In this document: positions 1 through 12,623 of the stretch, in pieces
How the letters are laid out: each line of letters opens with the position of its first letter
Numbering within the stretch: position 1 is the stretch's first letter
DNA from: Toxorhynchites rutilus septentrionalis
Lineage: Eukaryota > Arthropoda > Insecta > Diptera > Culicidae
Assembly: GCF_029784135.1 (NCBI RefSeq)
Contig: NC_073746.1
Span: forward strand, 103,184,515 to 103,248,514
Direction: 5' to 3'
DNA length: 64,000 nucleotides
Position numbers and translations under genes: made by a program
The notes under the pieces: generated by a model
Seen by the model: only the letters and a program-made list of their open reading frames with translations
Databases searched by the model: none
Told to the model about the DNA's origin: nothing

Positions 1-1237
1 GACGATTTCAACCGCTCTTGTAATTCCTAATGGAAACGATAAATGTTATTTGCTACAGCAAGAAAAAATAACAGCATGTTGTCCTCATATGTTCGAAGAG
101 TGGTCTACAAACTATTGAACATGATTTGTTTGCTTTCTCAACAAAACCTGAACTCCTCCTGACATAGTTGGAGCATTGTAGAAAAATTAGAATGGCACAT
201 AATGAAAGCTGAACTGTCAGCCTCTATTTAGTCATCACTTAAATTAGCAACTAAAGTTTGACCTGCAGCTCAAACTTTAAATCGAGATATGAAAAAGACA
301 CGATTACACCTTTAGGTGGACCAGATTTGGAATCCTCAAACCCTTAAATCATCGTTTATGTTACCATAGATAAATAAATCAGTGAATTTCTATACATTTT
401 CGTGCATGTTACACTAGATAATAGTGAAAAAAAATGATTGATCAATTTCACCCAAAGGATTTAAAAACGGTTTTCCGCTAAAATTTCCCGAACTAACGTT
501 TAAGAACATTTTTCAACAAAACATTTCAAAACGGTTTTGGGACCTTGGCACCAGTACTGGTATTGAAAATAATTGGGTACAATTTAAGCAAAAATTTAGA
601 TGTCCAATTTGTCCGCGGTTTGCGGTATCTAACTTGCGTAATTGTAATTTCGATCGGCATTTCCTCCCAGATCATAACCGGACGTGTGTCCAAAGTCAAA
701 TGCCTTTCGTCATCGAACCTTTCCGGCATATATTCTCAGATACTCAAATCCAAGGAATATGCAGAGCATCCCGAGGAAGTGATGAAATTTATTTTCCTTC
801 GCAATTACTCGGATGGTAAATTATTTCTAAAACCACTTCGTATTCCTTCGTAGCCTAAATTTACAACTTTACTTTATTTCACAATATTCACAATATTAAC
901 ATAGAAAAATTCACACTTTATACAATATTTTATAATGATTTTTGGTAATTTGGTATAAAAATGGTTTTCTTCTTGGTATTGGTTTCGAAATTATAATGTT
1001 GGAGTTCTTTTTGGATAATAGATGATTTCTTATAAACCTTCTAATCTTCTTTTCTCTTCAAATCTATCCTCAATAGTTATAATCTCTTGTATTTCTTATG
1101 TTCTCCATTCTATCCCTTTCCTTCCTTGATTCTATTCAGAGTTTATGTGTTGGTGAGTGAAGATCAGAAACGAAACGAAATAACCAAGCTTTTTTAAGGC
1201 TAAGAGAGGGAATCGTCGTAGCCAAATGGTTGCGCGT
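1..1237. other. Unassigned AT-rich stretch
   Basis: No recognisable gene. An open frame from base 2 ends at a TGA near 118 and looks mildly protein-like; it could be the end of something left of the window, but I do not recognise it. Open frames on both strands at 526-853 have no motif I can name. AATAAA-like signals occur near 370 but support no gene on their own. Confidence 0.3.
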
Positions 1238-1830
1238 TTACTCACTGAGCGAGCTACCGAGAACTTTTTCGACAAGTTCCTTGAGTGCTGAGCTACTGAT
1301 CTCCAGGTCTCTCGTTAGCTCGAACAGCATATCGCCATTCTGGGGGCGTTTGGACCTCACCACATTATTCTCCAGTTCCTCAAGGCCAGGGTCCTCTCGC
1401 ATATTTCTAAAGAGGTCAGCGTATAATACCCTAGCCTTAACTTCGACGAGGAATGCATCACCTTTGCCTCTCGCCACCGAGTTCTTTTTCTCCTCCGTCT
1501 CTTTCTTCTCCTCCATTTACTTCGCTTCTTCTTCTTCTCTTTCTTTTCCTTCTCCCTAGCTTTTTGTTCTTGTTTTATTTTCACTTCACGGTTTTGCTAC
1601 CGCCCTGGTGAACACCGAACGGTTTGGATTAATCTTTGGGGTCATCTGTCCTCCGGCTGGATCTCTTTGCTACGCTTCAGTGAGAGCTTTTTCGGTGGCA
1701 TTTGGGATCTTAGTCTAGACATTCTGGACCTTTTCTCCTTGTGCACGTTGGGTTTGTGCTGCACGAAGCTATCGAACTCTTTGACCTTCGTAAAGATCAT
1801 ATTCGGGATGGTGTCTCAAGTCAGCCATTG
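1238..1830 (-). pseudogene. LINE ORF1 (gag-like) relic
   Basis: Read on the minus strand, 1830 to about 1590 encodes a Lys/Arg-rich segment, 1584-1500 a strongly basic Glu/Lys/Arg tract, and 1516-1238 a 92-residue open piece containing a KGDAFLVEV stretch. That order, basic N-terminus then a compact gag-like block, resembles ORF1 of Jockey/R1-type non-LTR retrotransposons, whose product binds RNA. The frame changes near 1500 and stops occur near 1640, so it is broken. No zinc knuckles or ORF2 follow on the same strand. The left edge of the 3.35-kb tandem duplication (1617) falls inside it, so its 5' part recurs at 4965-5180. The family is an inference from composition and order; confidence is moderate to low. 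Confidence 0.45.
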
Positions 1831-2167
1831 AACTACTCCTGAACATTGTTGAGAACGGAGGGCTGATTCCCCGACTTTACTGAGTCTATGATTTTTGTCA
1901 CTTTCACTCTCACTCTTACCCTCACTCTCATTTCTCAACAGACTACAGGCACAGGCTCGATCGATTCCGCATCGGTTTTCATGAAATCTAGTGGATAGTG
2001 CTTGTGTATTTCCGCATTACCGATAGCGCTGTTCAACAATTCTTTGGAAGCGTCGAAATTGAACACCAATACAACTTTTGCTTCTTAAAATATTTCATGT
2101 TCTGTTTGCTAGCCTCCAGGCGTGCCAATGTGTGTTGATATAATACACTGCATTATAGAACTCGTTT

Positions 2168-2845
2168 TTTCTGCGTTTCCAAAGATATGTAAGAAGTCGG
2201 TTGAAATGAAGTATATAGTGTTGAATACAATAACTATCTTCATTTATAAGACTGGCCATTTGAACTTTATTGTTTTGTTCAGACGCGAAACATTCAAAAA
2301 ACTAAAATCCCAGTGTTTCATAACTATAGAACCAGATGGAAAAACTTTCATTCCTTTACAAAATTAACGTCAATTTCACATGAATTACAATAAGTTTGTG
2401 GTTTGTAGGTCATCTTTAGTTCTTAATCAGTTTAAATATCCCATTCGGGGGTAGTTTCGACCAAGCTGGGCTATGTTGTAGTGTGTATCTCGTTCTACAC
2501 AGAGGATACTGCTCGTTTAAACTCTTCAAATAACTCATAATCCTTGTAAGCTGCATCTACGATCACTCCGCATAAATTTTTGATAGGGTTTTGATCTGGT
2601 AAACAAGCTGAGCAGTCCAAAATCTGAAGCCCCTATTTATGCCATGACTTTCCGGATTGATTGAGAACTAAAGATGACCTACAAACCACAAACTTATTGT
2701 AATTCATGTGAACACAACAATAAAGTTCAAATGGGCAGCCTTATAAATGGAGATAGTTATTGTATTCAACACTATATACTTCAATTCAACCGACTTCTTA
2801 CATATCTTTGGAAGCTCAGAAAAAAAAATAGTGGTTTTATAGTTA
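2168..2845. repeat. Tc1-like 3' end as inverted repeat with transposase relic
   Basis: Arms at 2168-2441 and 2657-2845 are inverted copies; the right arm lacks about 105 bp. The spacer, read on the minus strand from about 2645 to 2440, encodes a decayed Tc1-type C-terminus with a DQNPIKNLCG segment matching the DxNPIEN(L/H)W region around the last catalytic acid of Tc1 transposases. Stops interrupt it. Family is inferred from that motif and its spacing to the end. The same structure repeats at 5516-6193 in copy 2. Confidence 0.55.
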
Positions 2846-4139
2846 TGAAACGCAGTGTAGTACCTAGATTGAAATCATCTGTATTTCGTGTGGTATAAAA
2901 TAACTGGTCCTGTGCTATTACTTTATAAAATAATAGCTTCCTTCTTGGTACCTTGACTATTACAAACCTATCCCCTGGGATAAGCAAGATGGAGCTCTTC
3001 CCATTAACAAAAATAAAAAAACACTGATGATGTTCGCTTTTGGGCAGTAACTTTTATGATTTGAGTTTGAGCTTGAGGTGAGTGACATGAACCACTGAAA
3101 TTGTACAAAGAACAAACTGAATGACTGGATGATTCATTGCAAAATGGTGGAAATTCCCATCATAAAACTGAATGCCAAAAAATATATAAAAGAACAAGTT
3201 CCCTCTAAGTTGATCGTATTTGGACCTTGATTTATTTCACCAATAAAGAAAAAATCATGCAAATAAGGGTTAGTATGATATTCGCGGTCTGAAGATCGCC
3301 TCTATAGCTTGGTTCTCTTGCGATTATCGTGGAAGCGGAAGTAGTAAATTGTTGCGGAAGAGGTAAAAATCAAAATTTACTGAGGTAAGTGATGTGATTA
3401 TGTAAACACGAAGAAACGAAAATTCAAAATTGGAAAACGAAACGAATTTTTGAGAATGTTTAAACTTTCCGTACATTCATATTTTTCCATATCGTTGAAA
3501 TTCTTCACTGAAACCTGTATTTTAAAATAACTCACATAAATTGTTAGCGATCAAGCCATTGGTAGTAGAGGATCACTGTATCCAACTTCGAGTGATGATG
3601 ATTCCTAAGCTACGTCATATTGCAATAATCTGAATGAACTGATGGAATGTACGGAAAAATTGAAGGATTTTCCAGAGTTCGAGAAAAAAATTCAAATCTC
3701 TTTAATAACTGAGATTTGCACTCATGTATGAAATGAAGATTCAGTCCACCTCGTTTGATTAGCAGAACTTTCGTTGGATATCTGTTTCCGAATGTAGGGT
3801 CCATTCTGCGACGTTATCATCTAAACAAAGTACGGAGTTTTGGGTTAGTAACCCTTTATTGCATTCAATTATCATAACTTAGCTTTTCCCGCAACCATAA
3901 ATTTCACTTTTGTTCAAACTCTGAGATATTTCGGTGAGAGAAAGTGTAATCAAGACAGCATGAATAGAATTTGGCACAAGCTGAAAAGTGATGTTGCAAA
4001 TAACTGCAGTAAATGGTTAATTAACTGACGGTTAATTCGTGTTGGTGAACAGCTATTGGAACCAGGCCTTTCTGAGAAAATTCTTCCCAAACCGTAAAAA
4101 ATCCATCTCCAATCGAGATATCATGAGATGTGATCGTAC

Positions 4140-4560
4140 AAAGAATAGATGCAGCTAACAAGCAATTTGAAGTTTCGAAGAGCTGAACCGAGTATCCTGC
4201 GTGGAATGAGATACAAACTACAACATGCCGCATCTTAGCCGAAATCGCCCTGAATAGGTTGTTTGAACTGATTGAGAACTAAAGACGACCTACAAATTAG
4301 AAACTTATTGTAATTCATTCGAAATAGACGTTAATTATATAAAGGATTGAGAGTTTTACCATCTGGTTCTATAGTCAATAAACACCACTGTATTTGTTTT
4401 CTTTTTAGTGAACAAAACAATAAATTTTAAATTGCCATTCTTATAAACGAAGATAGTTATTATATCCTAGACTATATACTTCATTCCAATCGAGATCTTA
4501 CATATATCTGGAAACTCAAAAAAGTTGTGTGGTTCTAATGCTATGACACGATATGTATAT
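4140..4560 (+). pseudogene. Tc1-like transposase C-terminal relic and 3' flank
   Basis: The plus strand near 4190-4280 reads a VWNEIQTTT-type segment and then ends in a stop inside TTGAGAACTAAAG, as Tc1 transposases do. The following 250 bp resemble the arms at 2168-2845, so this is a third, directly oriented copy of the same 3' end. Only the extreme C-terminus remains, with in-frame breaks. The copy-2 equivalent lies at about 7503-7920. Confidence 0.5.
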
Positions 4561-4564
4561 ATGA

Positions 4565-4690
4565 AGAAATGCCCACGTGGACAACAGGGAGAGGGGTATA
4601 GTCAATGTCCACGCTTGTCCACGGAGGGGGAGGAGGAGTCTAAAGTCATGCTTTTTGTGTCCACGTGGTATGTGGACAGCCCCAAACCTT
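4565..4690. repeat. CACGTG-rich palindromic module, copy 1
   Basis: About 125 bp with repeated GTCCACGTGG-type words and a G-rich centre. Closely related copies lie at 7928-8053 (the duplication) and 33484-33603. Confidence 0.75.
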
Positions 4691-4964
4691 AAAAGGTAAC
4701 CGAGAGAATTCCTCTAAAAATAATCGTTCCGGTGATATGTTCAGTTATGCATCGCGCATACGCTTTGTAGAACTCCAATCGCGACGGTCCACATTTTCCG
4801 TTAGGGGTAGGGTATTTGATTAAGAAACAAGAAGAAATGGTGGTGGATTTATAGTAAAAGTATTTTTTAAATGATCAATTAGCAGATCAATCAATGAACA
4901 GTTCTGCGATTGGACCCATGAACGTTCGCTTAGTAAGAAAACATGGATGTTTGAATGAATATTT

Positions 4965-7900
4965 GAACGGTTTGGATTAATCTTTGGGGTCATCTGTCCT
5001 CCGGCTGGATCTCTTTGCTACGCTTCAGTGAGAGCTTTTTCGGTGGCATTTGGGATCTTAGTCTAGACATTCTGGACCTTTTCTCCTTGTGCACGTTGGG
5101 TGTGTGCTGCACGAAGCTATCGAACTCTTTGACCTTCGTAAAGATCATATTCGGGATGGTGTCTCAAGTCAGCCATTGAACTACTCCTGAACATTGTTGA
5201 GAACGGAGGGCTGATTCCCCGACTTTACTGAGTCTATGATTTTTGTCACTTTCACTCTCACTCTTACCCTCACTCTCATTTCTCAACAGACTACAGGCAC
5301 AGGCTCGATCGATTCCGCATCGGTTTTCATGAAATCTAGTGGATAGTGCTTGTGTATTTCCGCATTACCGATAGCGCTGTTCAACAATTCTTTGGAAGCG
5401 TCGAAATTGAACACCAATACAACTTTTGCTTCTTAAAATATTTCATGTTCTGTTTGCTAGCCTCCAGGCGTGCCAATGTGTGTTGATATAATACACTGCA
5501 TTATAGAACTCGTTTTTTCTGCGTTTCCAAAGATATGTAAGAAGTCGGTTGAAATGAAGTATATAGTGTTGAATACAATAACTATCTTCATTTATAAGAC
5601 TGGCCATTTGAACTTTATTGTTTTGTTCAGACGCGAAACATTCAAAAAACTAAAATCCCAGTGTTTCATAACTATAGAACCAGATGGAAAAACTTTCATT
5701 CCTTTACAAAATTAACGTCAATTTCACATGAATTACAATAAGTTTGTGGTTTGTAGGTCATCTTTAGTTCTTAATCAGTTTAAATATCCCATTCGGGGGT
5801 AGTTTCGACCAAGCTGGGCTATGTTGTAGTGTGTATCTCGTTCTACACAGAGGATACTGCTCGTTTAAACTCTTCAAATAACTCATAATCCTTGTAAGCT
5901 GCATCTACGATCACTCCGCATAAATTTTTGATAGGGTTTTGATCTGGTAAACAAGCTGAGCAGTCCAAAATCTGAAGCCCCTATTTATGCCATGACTTTC
6001 CGGATTGATTGAGAACTAAAGATGACCTACAAACCACAAACTTATTGTAATTCATGTGAACACAACAATAAAGTTCAAATGGGCAGCCTTATAAATGGAG
6101 ATAGTTATTGTATTCAACACTATATACTTCAATTCAACCGACTTCTTACATATCTTTGGAAGCTCAGAAAAAAAAATAGTGGTTTTATAGTTATGAAACG
6201 CAGTGTAGTACCTAGATTGAAATCATCTGTATTTCGTGTGGTATAAAATAACTGGTCCTGTGCTATTACTTTATAAAATAATAGCTTCCTTCTTGGTACC
6301 TTGACTATTACAAACCTATCCCCTGGGATAAGCAAGATGGAGCTCTTCCCATTAACAAAAATAAAAAAACACTGATGATGTTCGCTTTTGGGCAGTAACT
6401 TTTATGATTTGAGTTTGAGCTTGAGGTGAGTGACATGAACCACTGAAATTGTACAAAGAACAAACTGAATGACTGGATGATTCATTGCAAAATGGTGGAA
6501 ATTCCCATCATAAAACTGAATGCCAAAAAATATATAAAAGAACAAGTTCCCTCTAAGTTGATCGTATTTGGACCTTGATTTATTTCACCAATAAAGAAAA
6601 AATCATGCAAATAAGGGTTAGTATGATATTCGCGGTCTGAAGATCGCCTCTATAGCTTGGTTCTCTTGCGATTATCGTGGAAGCGGAAGTAGTAAATTGT
6701 TGCGGAAGAGGTAAAAATCAAAATTTACTGAGGTAAGTGATGTGATTATGTAAACACGAAGAAACGAAAATTCAAAATTGGAAAACGAAACGAATTTTTG
6801 AGAATGTTTAAACTTTCCGTACATTCATATTTTTCCATATCGTTGAAATTCTTCACTGAAACCTGTATTTTAAAATAACTCACATAAATTGTTAGCGATC
6901 AAGCCATTGGTAGTAGAGGATCACTGTATCCAACTTCGAGTGATGATGATTCCTAAGCTACGTCATATTGCAATAATCTGAATGAACTGATGGAATGTAC
7001 GGAAAAATTGAAGGATTTTCCAGAGTTCGAGAAAAAAATTCAAATCTCTTTAATAACTGAGATTTGCACTCATGTATGAAATGAAGATTCAGTCCACCTC
7101 GTTTGATTAGCAGAACTTTCGTTGGATATCTGTTTCCGAATGTAGGGTCCATTCTGCGACGTTATCATCTAAACAAAGTACGGATTTTTGGGTTAGTAAC
7201 CCTTTATTGCATTCAATTATCATAACTTAGCTTTTCCCGCAGCCATAAATTTCACTTTTGTTCAAACTCTGAGATATTTCGGTGAGAGAAAGTGTAATCA
7301 AGACAGCATGAATAGAATTTGGCACAAGCTGAAAAGTGATGTTGCAAATAACTGCAGTAAATGGTTATGAAGTACTTCGTTGTACTCCTGACGGTTAATT
7401 CGTGTTGGTGAACAGCTATTGGAACCAGGCCTTTCTGAGAAAATTCTTCCCAAACCGTAAAAAATCCATCTCCAATCGAGATATCATGAGATGTGATCGT
7501 ACAAAGAATAGATGCAGCTAACAAGCAATTTGAAGTTTCGAAGAGCTGAACCGAGTATCCTGCGTGGAATGAGATACAAACTACAACATGCCGCATCTTA
7601 ACCGAAATCGCCCTGAATAGGTTGTTTGAACTGATTGAGAACTAAAGACGACCTACAAATTAGAAACTTATTGTAATTCATTCGAAATAGACGTTAATTA
7701 TATAAAGGATTGAGAGTTTTACCATCTGGTTCTATAGTCAATAAACACCACCGTATTTGTTTTCTTTTTAGTGAACAAAACAATAAATTTTAAATTGCCA
7801 TTCTTATAAACGAAGATAGTTATTATATCCTAGACTATATACTTCATTCCAATCGAGATCTTACATATCTCTGGAAACTCAAAAAAGTTGTGTGGTTCTA

Positions 7901-8330
7901 ATGCTATGACACGATATGTATATATGAAGAAATGCCCACGTGGACAACAGGGAGAGGGGTATAGTCAATGTCCACGCTTGTCCACGGAGGGGGAGGAGGA
8001 GTCTAAAGTCATGCTTTTTGTGTCCACGTGGTATGTGGACAGCCCCAAACCTTAAAAGGTAACCGAGAGAATTCCTCTAAAAATAATCGTTCCGGTGATA
8101 TGTTCAGTTATGCATCGCGCATACGCTTTGTAGAACTCCAATCGCGACGGTCCACATTTTCCGTTAGGGGTAGGGTATTTGATTAAGAAACAAGAAGAAA
8201 TGGTGGTGGATTTATAGTAAAAGTATTTTTTAAAGGATCAATTAGCAGATCAATCAATGAACAGTTCTGCGATTGGACCCATGAACGTTCGCTTAGTAAG
8301 AAAACATGGATGTTTGAATCAATATTTGAA
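4965..8330. repeat. Tandem duplication A, copy 2 (3366 bp)
   Basis: Second copy of the unit at 1617. It has a local replacement near 7366-7391 that makes it slightly longer than copy 1 (net +15 relative to 4012-4026). Small open frames in copy 1 recur unchanged here, as expected for duplicated non-coding DNA, and are not genes. After 8330 the sequence runs on to the repeat terminus at 8386, which copy 1 lacks. Confidence 0.9.
7928..8053. repeat. CACGTG-rich palindromic module, copy 2
   Basis: Duplicate of 4565-4690 within tandem copy A2; the same order of CACGTG words and the same GGACAGCCCC end. Confidence 0.75.
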
Positions 8331-8386
8331 GCTATTGATAATAAAAAATCCATTTTTGGCGGGACGAAGTTTCCCGATCAGCTAGT
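8054..8386 (+). repeat. 3' part of a modular repeat ending in GGTCAGCTAGT-like terminus
   Basis: The last 170 bp match 41540-41709, including a conserved AATGAACAGTTCTGCGATTG segment and a terminus reading GGGACGAAGTTT then CAGCTAGT. The reverse complement of this terminus also opens a repeat at 10816. The ending fits the CTRR-T pattern of Helitron 3' ends, but no convincing subterminal hairpin was seen, so the class is open. Confidence 0.55.
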
Positions 8387-9556
8387 AAATGAATAAAAAC
8401 ACGTTATATGTGATTTGCACTTCAAGAGATCAAAGTACTTGAATATATTCAAATAAATCAGGACGCCCCAAAAGCATCCAAAAATCAGGACATGTCCTGC
8501 TAAATCAGGACAGATGGTGTCCCTATCATATAGTCCTAGCCTTTTTATTTTTGATACCCACATTCAGGAGGCTATAAAAATATAATCCGACATTTTATGG
8601 TGGCGGTTATTTGAATTATTTTTGGAGGTCTACAGTACAGCACAGACAAGCCAAATAAAACGGCTGGAAAAAGCGGCAATGCTTTTTCAAACGTTATCCA
8701 TAGGCTTCAATTTGTAATGGCGGGTTCTGTCGCGATTATGAGAGCACACGATTTTTCGGTTCATAAATGAAAATCGTTAGGAATAACTACCCTATCCAGA
8801 AACTGTTCGTCAAATCCAACACATCATTTGGTATGTCAGTCAACATGAATCGATTAAGTTAGCTGCCTTCCCAAAACGAGACGATAAACCTGTATATTCT
8901 AACATTTAGCTGAAAGATTTACCGCTTGATCGAAAACCTTGATGGTTGATTGCAAATAATTTTCGGGTCGAGAGATCGTGGCGTGCGAACGTGTAAAGAC
9001 AACAAACGGTGAAGGAGTTAGCATGATGAAGATAAGTTGTTTACGTTTTTCATTTCAAAACGACCAAATACGCGAACGCGCGTTTCAGCAGCAGAAAAAA
9101 AAACAAATTAACTCATTCAGTGAATCAATCTGAGCATTCAAAATCGTGGCACGTGATGACGAGTACTTACTAGTACTAACGCCTAATATAATTGAATTCA
9201 ATGATGATATTTTATTTCTTCAACTCTTTTTTGTCACACTAGAGTTTTGCCAATTGTCAACCAATTTGTATGTCATTCGGCGTAGATGGAACATTTTTTT
9301 CAAAAAAAAAGTGCTCTCACTTAGGGGAAATTCGTACCGTATTACCACACCAAACCTATTTTATATTTTTTTCATGATAATCCTATAACTAAACACGTCA
9401 AACAACATTGGGTAATGTTTTCTGCTAAAATCACTAAATGAAAATCGTTGTTTTGTTTGAAGAAATTTACACGCCCGAATAGAAGTGTAAAAACGAAAAG
9501 TCCCATTCCGGAACGGGAGATCTGTAGCAACTTGCGAAAAATAAGCAGATTGATCG
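8387..9556. other. Intergenic, repeat fragments, upstream of the PYPV gene
   Basis: 8455-8540 carries several AAATCAGGAC words and a CAGGACATGTCCTG palindrome, similar in flavour to 29160-29290. 8555-8612 resembles the CCGCCATTTTG repeat of 23300-23560. No open frame here looks like a gene. Confidence 0.5.
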
Positions 9557-9564
9557 TATAAAAA
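9557..9564 (+). promoter_or_regulatory. TATA box of the PYPV gene
   Basis: TATAAAAA lies about 30 bp upstream of a CATCATTCG context near 9588-9595 that can serve as initiator, and about 85 bp upstream of the ATG. Spacing is typical of an insect TATA promoter. Confidence 0.7.
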
Positions 9565-9647
9565 CCCCATTCTAGCCGAAAGAACACATCATTCGCCGAT
9601 GATAGCTTTATCAGAACAGCACGATTCAATTAACGGCTAAATTCAAA

Positions 9648-10705
9648 ATGAAGGTAACATAAAGGTAATAATAAATCTGTTTAATATCTCATCTCTCTGA
9701 TTATTTCCCCTCATCAAGACGCTCGTGGTGTTTTCAGTCATTGTGACAATCGTTTCGAGTTCCATAAACGAAAAGCGCGACCTATGGAATCAGCTTCCAG
9801 AACCCAACTACAATCTGCATGATTGCTGTGGCGACAACCATCAGTCAAATTTCATTTCCGGAGAGAACATCGCTTCGTATCCAGTTGAAGTTCCTGTGGA
9901 GGTGGTGGACACCATACCAACCCACGTTCACCAACCTGTTCCATATCCAGCGGCGCTTGAGCGGCAGTTCCCAGTTTACGTTGATCGTGCAGTTCCGTAC
10001 CCTGTGGCAGTAGAGAAAAAGATACCCGTTCCATACCCAGTACAAGTGATCAAACAAGTTCCAGTGCAAGTGGATCGTGCGGTGCCATATCCAGTAAAGG
10101 TTGAGAAGAAAGTCCCGGTCTACATCGAATGGAGAATTCAAATGAATGTTCCATATCCCGTGGAAGTTGAGAAGCGAATTCCGTACCCCGTGGAGATCGA
10201 AAAGAAGATTCCAGTCCAAGTTCCGTTCCTTGTGAAAGTTCCAATTCGCGTCCCATATCCAGTTGAAGTGGTCAAAAACGTTCCCGTTGAACGACCCATT
10301 CCGATTCCAGTGGAGAAAAAAATTCCGGTTTATATTGAGAAGAAGGTTCCAGTTCAAGTGCCATATGCGGTGGAAAAGGAGGTTCCGGTGAGTGTACCAT
10401 ATCCGGTGGAAGTCGTGAAAAAGATTCCATACAAAGTGGAGGTGCAGAAGAATATCCCAGTATACATCGAAACACGTATCCCAGTTCATGTTCCCTACCC
10501 AGTTGAGAAAAAAGTTCCAATTGGCGTTCCTTACCCAGTGGAAGTTGTAAGACAAGTTCACATCAATCACCCAGCTCCGTACCCAGTGCTGCTTGAAAGG
10601 AAAATCTCAGTACGTGTTGATCATCCGGTTCCTTATCCGGTTGAAGCTCCAGTTGTTCAGAACGGATTGAGCATAGAACAAAAACCATACCAAGTGGATT
10701 GTTAA
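9648..10705 (+). CDS. Secreted proline/valine-repeat (PYPV) protein, cuticular-like
   Basis: Two exons: 9648-9653 (ATG AAG) and 9719-10705, separated by a 65-nt intron starting GTAACA and ending TCAAG after a pyrimidine tract. Joined, they encode 330 aa. The join creates a clean signal peptide (MKTLVVFSVIVTIVSSS), which supports this start over an internal GTG. The mature protein begins with a short acidic region with two adjacent cysteines, then about 270 residues of degenerate repeats of PYPVEV, VPVxVE and KKIPVYIE type, alternating Pro/Val with Lys/Glu, and ends in a Cys. Dense PV and PY pairs are a hallmark of insect low-complexity cuticular proteins (CPLCP-type), so an extracellular structural role is likely; a chorion or other matrix protein is possible. 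A TATA box at 9557 and AATAAA at 10704 and 10760 frame the gene. The AAG acceptor is unusual, but no in-frame alternative is nearby. Confidence 0.82.
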
Positions 10706-10767
10706 TAAAGCAAGAAACGATTGATCGTCTGATCTAATTTGTCTTTGAAAAAATATATTGAATAAAA
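10704..10767 (+). terminator. Poly(A) signals of the PYPV gene
   Basis: AATAAA overlaps the stop codon (10704-10709) and a second AATAAA is at about 10760. Either could direct 3'-end formation; the second leaves a more usual 3' UTR. Confidence 0.55.
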
Positions 10768-10815
10768 TTGATGGTTTGAGTATTGCACAATTCATGAAGG
10801 GTATACATATTAGAT

Positions 10816-11904
10816 ACTAGCTGACCCGGCAAACTTCGCAAACTTCCCAGATTGGATTTTTATAAATACATTCAAACATTCACTTAGTAATTGAGGGGAT
10901 CGCGGCAAAGTGAAGCAGCTGATTTTTTTTTAAATTTAGCGGGTTTTTACAGCCACGTAAGTAAAAAAACGACCCGGATCGAATAGCGTAGAGGAAAATC
11001 TGTTTGGAGTTTGTTTGGAGGTACTTTGCAGTTGCCTCCTTCAACATTGCGGTACAAAAAGGAGTCGGTTTTCTGCGATTCACTCGAAGTTTGAAAAAAT
11101 GCAGCTGTCTCCTTTTTACCGCGAGCCCTTCAATTCTTAATAAGCGAATGTTCATCGTTCTAATTGACCCTTTTCAATTTCCTATTACTATAAATTTCCT
11201 AGTACTACTATCAAAACCCTTTGTTATGATATTCTCGTATAATATTCACAATTCTCGTTCAAAATACTTCAATCACTTGCTAACACGTTTATCCGTTACA
11301 TGGAATACATGTTTGATATGAAAATATAATAAAATAAAGACAGCTCAAATCGGACGATTCCTTTCTCGAGTATTGCGCTTACCAACACATTTGACTTCAA
11401 CATTAATAACCTTTTTTGCAGCGAACAATTTTGAGGATTTGCATATTAATCGAATCAGAAATTCTATAAGGTTGGTATAATATGCTATACATTACGAGAC
11501 CCTGATCCATAAATAATTGACGAAAGTTAACATTTTCATCTCCACATACATTCGTGCTGTGCGTTTTTCTGCTTACCTAACCGTGCTGTCATGAGGGTGC
11601 AAATAGTGAAGTGCAATTTAAATATATCACTGTGAATCAGAAGCGTAAATCGCTCGCTCGGAATGCAAAGGCAGTGTTCGTTCTACAGACCAGATGAGAC
11701 AGGAAATATCACAACATAAGCTACGCCGGTTTACAGCTTATTTGGAATGAAAGAAACGATTCGCGATTTCTATCACACAAACTCGTTCGAACCAGCGCGT
11801 AGTTAAAGGCTTTTGTAAGTGGCATCCTTACTTACATTTGTTTTATGCATGGTAACTATGGATAAGTTGCGTATAAATCGCTCGCTCGAAATGAAAATGC
11901 AACG
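10816..11904. other. Repeat terminus and unassigned intergenic DNA
   Basis: 10816-10845 (ACTAGCTGACCCGGCAAACT) is the reverse complement of the termini at 8386 and 41709, so a related repeat starts here. About 11390-11600 resembles 57110-57330 (GCGAACNATTTT, then GCTGTCATGAGGG-like ends), another dispersed repeat. No gene seen. Confidence 0.5.
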
Positions 11905-12623
11905 CTCTCTCTCTACGACCATTATGGAGAAAGCAAAAGTTGCAGCTGAAGGGGGGCCTACTGTGGAAAGTCAAATCGATTTTTTTTTGCATTCTCGGGA
12001 GGCTTATACCTTCAGAAATATTGTACCGAAAGGATTTTTTTGATATTTCATCTTCATCTTCTTTAATGGCACTAACGTTCCTAGAGTAACTTCGCGGTCT
12101 CAACGTAGTATTACTTGTCTCATTTTTATTAGTACTTAGTTTAGAATTTTACACCAAATAACATGCCTTGAATGCATTCTGTGTGGAAAGTTCTAGAATA
12201 CGCATGACCACAGTGCAAGTCGGAAGAAATTTCTTTAATCCCCCGGCCATGACGGAAATCGAAACGGGAACACTAATATAACAATAAGATATTTCATCTT
12301 TTTGTTACATAATATTTCATCTCATTGTTACAGTGACAGCAAAAACCTTTGGGTTGTTTCGAGGGAAGTAGCATAGCTGTACGAACCTTTAAATGTGTTT
12401 TTCTCGAAACTTTTTTTCTGCTACGTTTATCTCAAAATCTAGTGAACCGATTTAGCTGATTTTTTTCAGCATACAAAAATGAGTTAGCCTTCACCATATC
12501 CCTCTAATCATTACTCCTCCCATGCGTGGTTTCCATCATAATCGATCTTAAGATCAATATCGTCATCAGTATAATGATATCTGAGTGCATAATGACCGCA
12601 CGGTATCACAGACCGTCTTATAC

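Larger units (their letters stand above)
1617..4964. repeat. Tandem duplication A, copy 1 (3348 bp)
   Basis: The sequence from 1617 recurs from 4965 at a constant offset of 3348. About nine substitutions were noticed by eye over the unit. The unit holds LINE ORF1 5' remains, Tc1-like ends in both orientations, and blocks of a modular repeat also found near 33 kb and 63 kb. The junction shows a 3-bp microhomology (GAA). Confidence 0.9.

Noticed and set aside
2122..2898. Small open frames repeated exactly at 5470-6246
   Set aside because: They lie in duplicated Tc1-like inverted arms; identity between copies reflects the recent duplication, not selection.
9845..10570. 241-codon minus-strand open frame rich in Asn/Trp/His
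   Set aside because: It is the exact antisense of the PYPV repeat coding region; repeated codons keep it open. No signal, start context or family motif.
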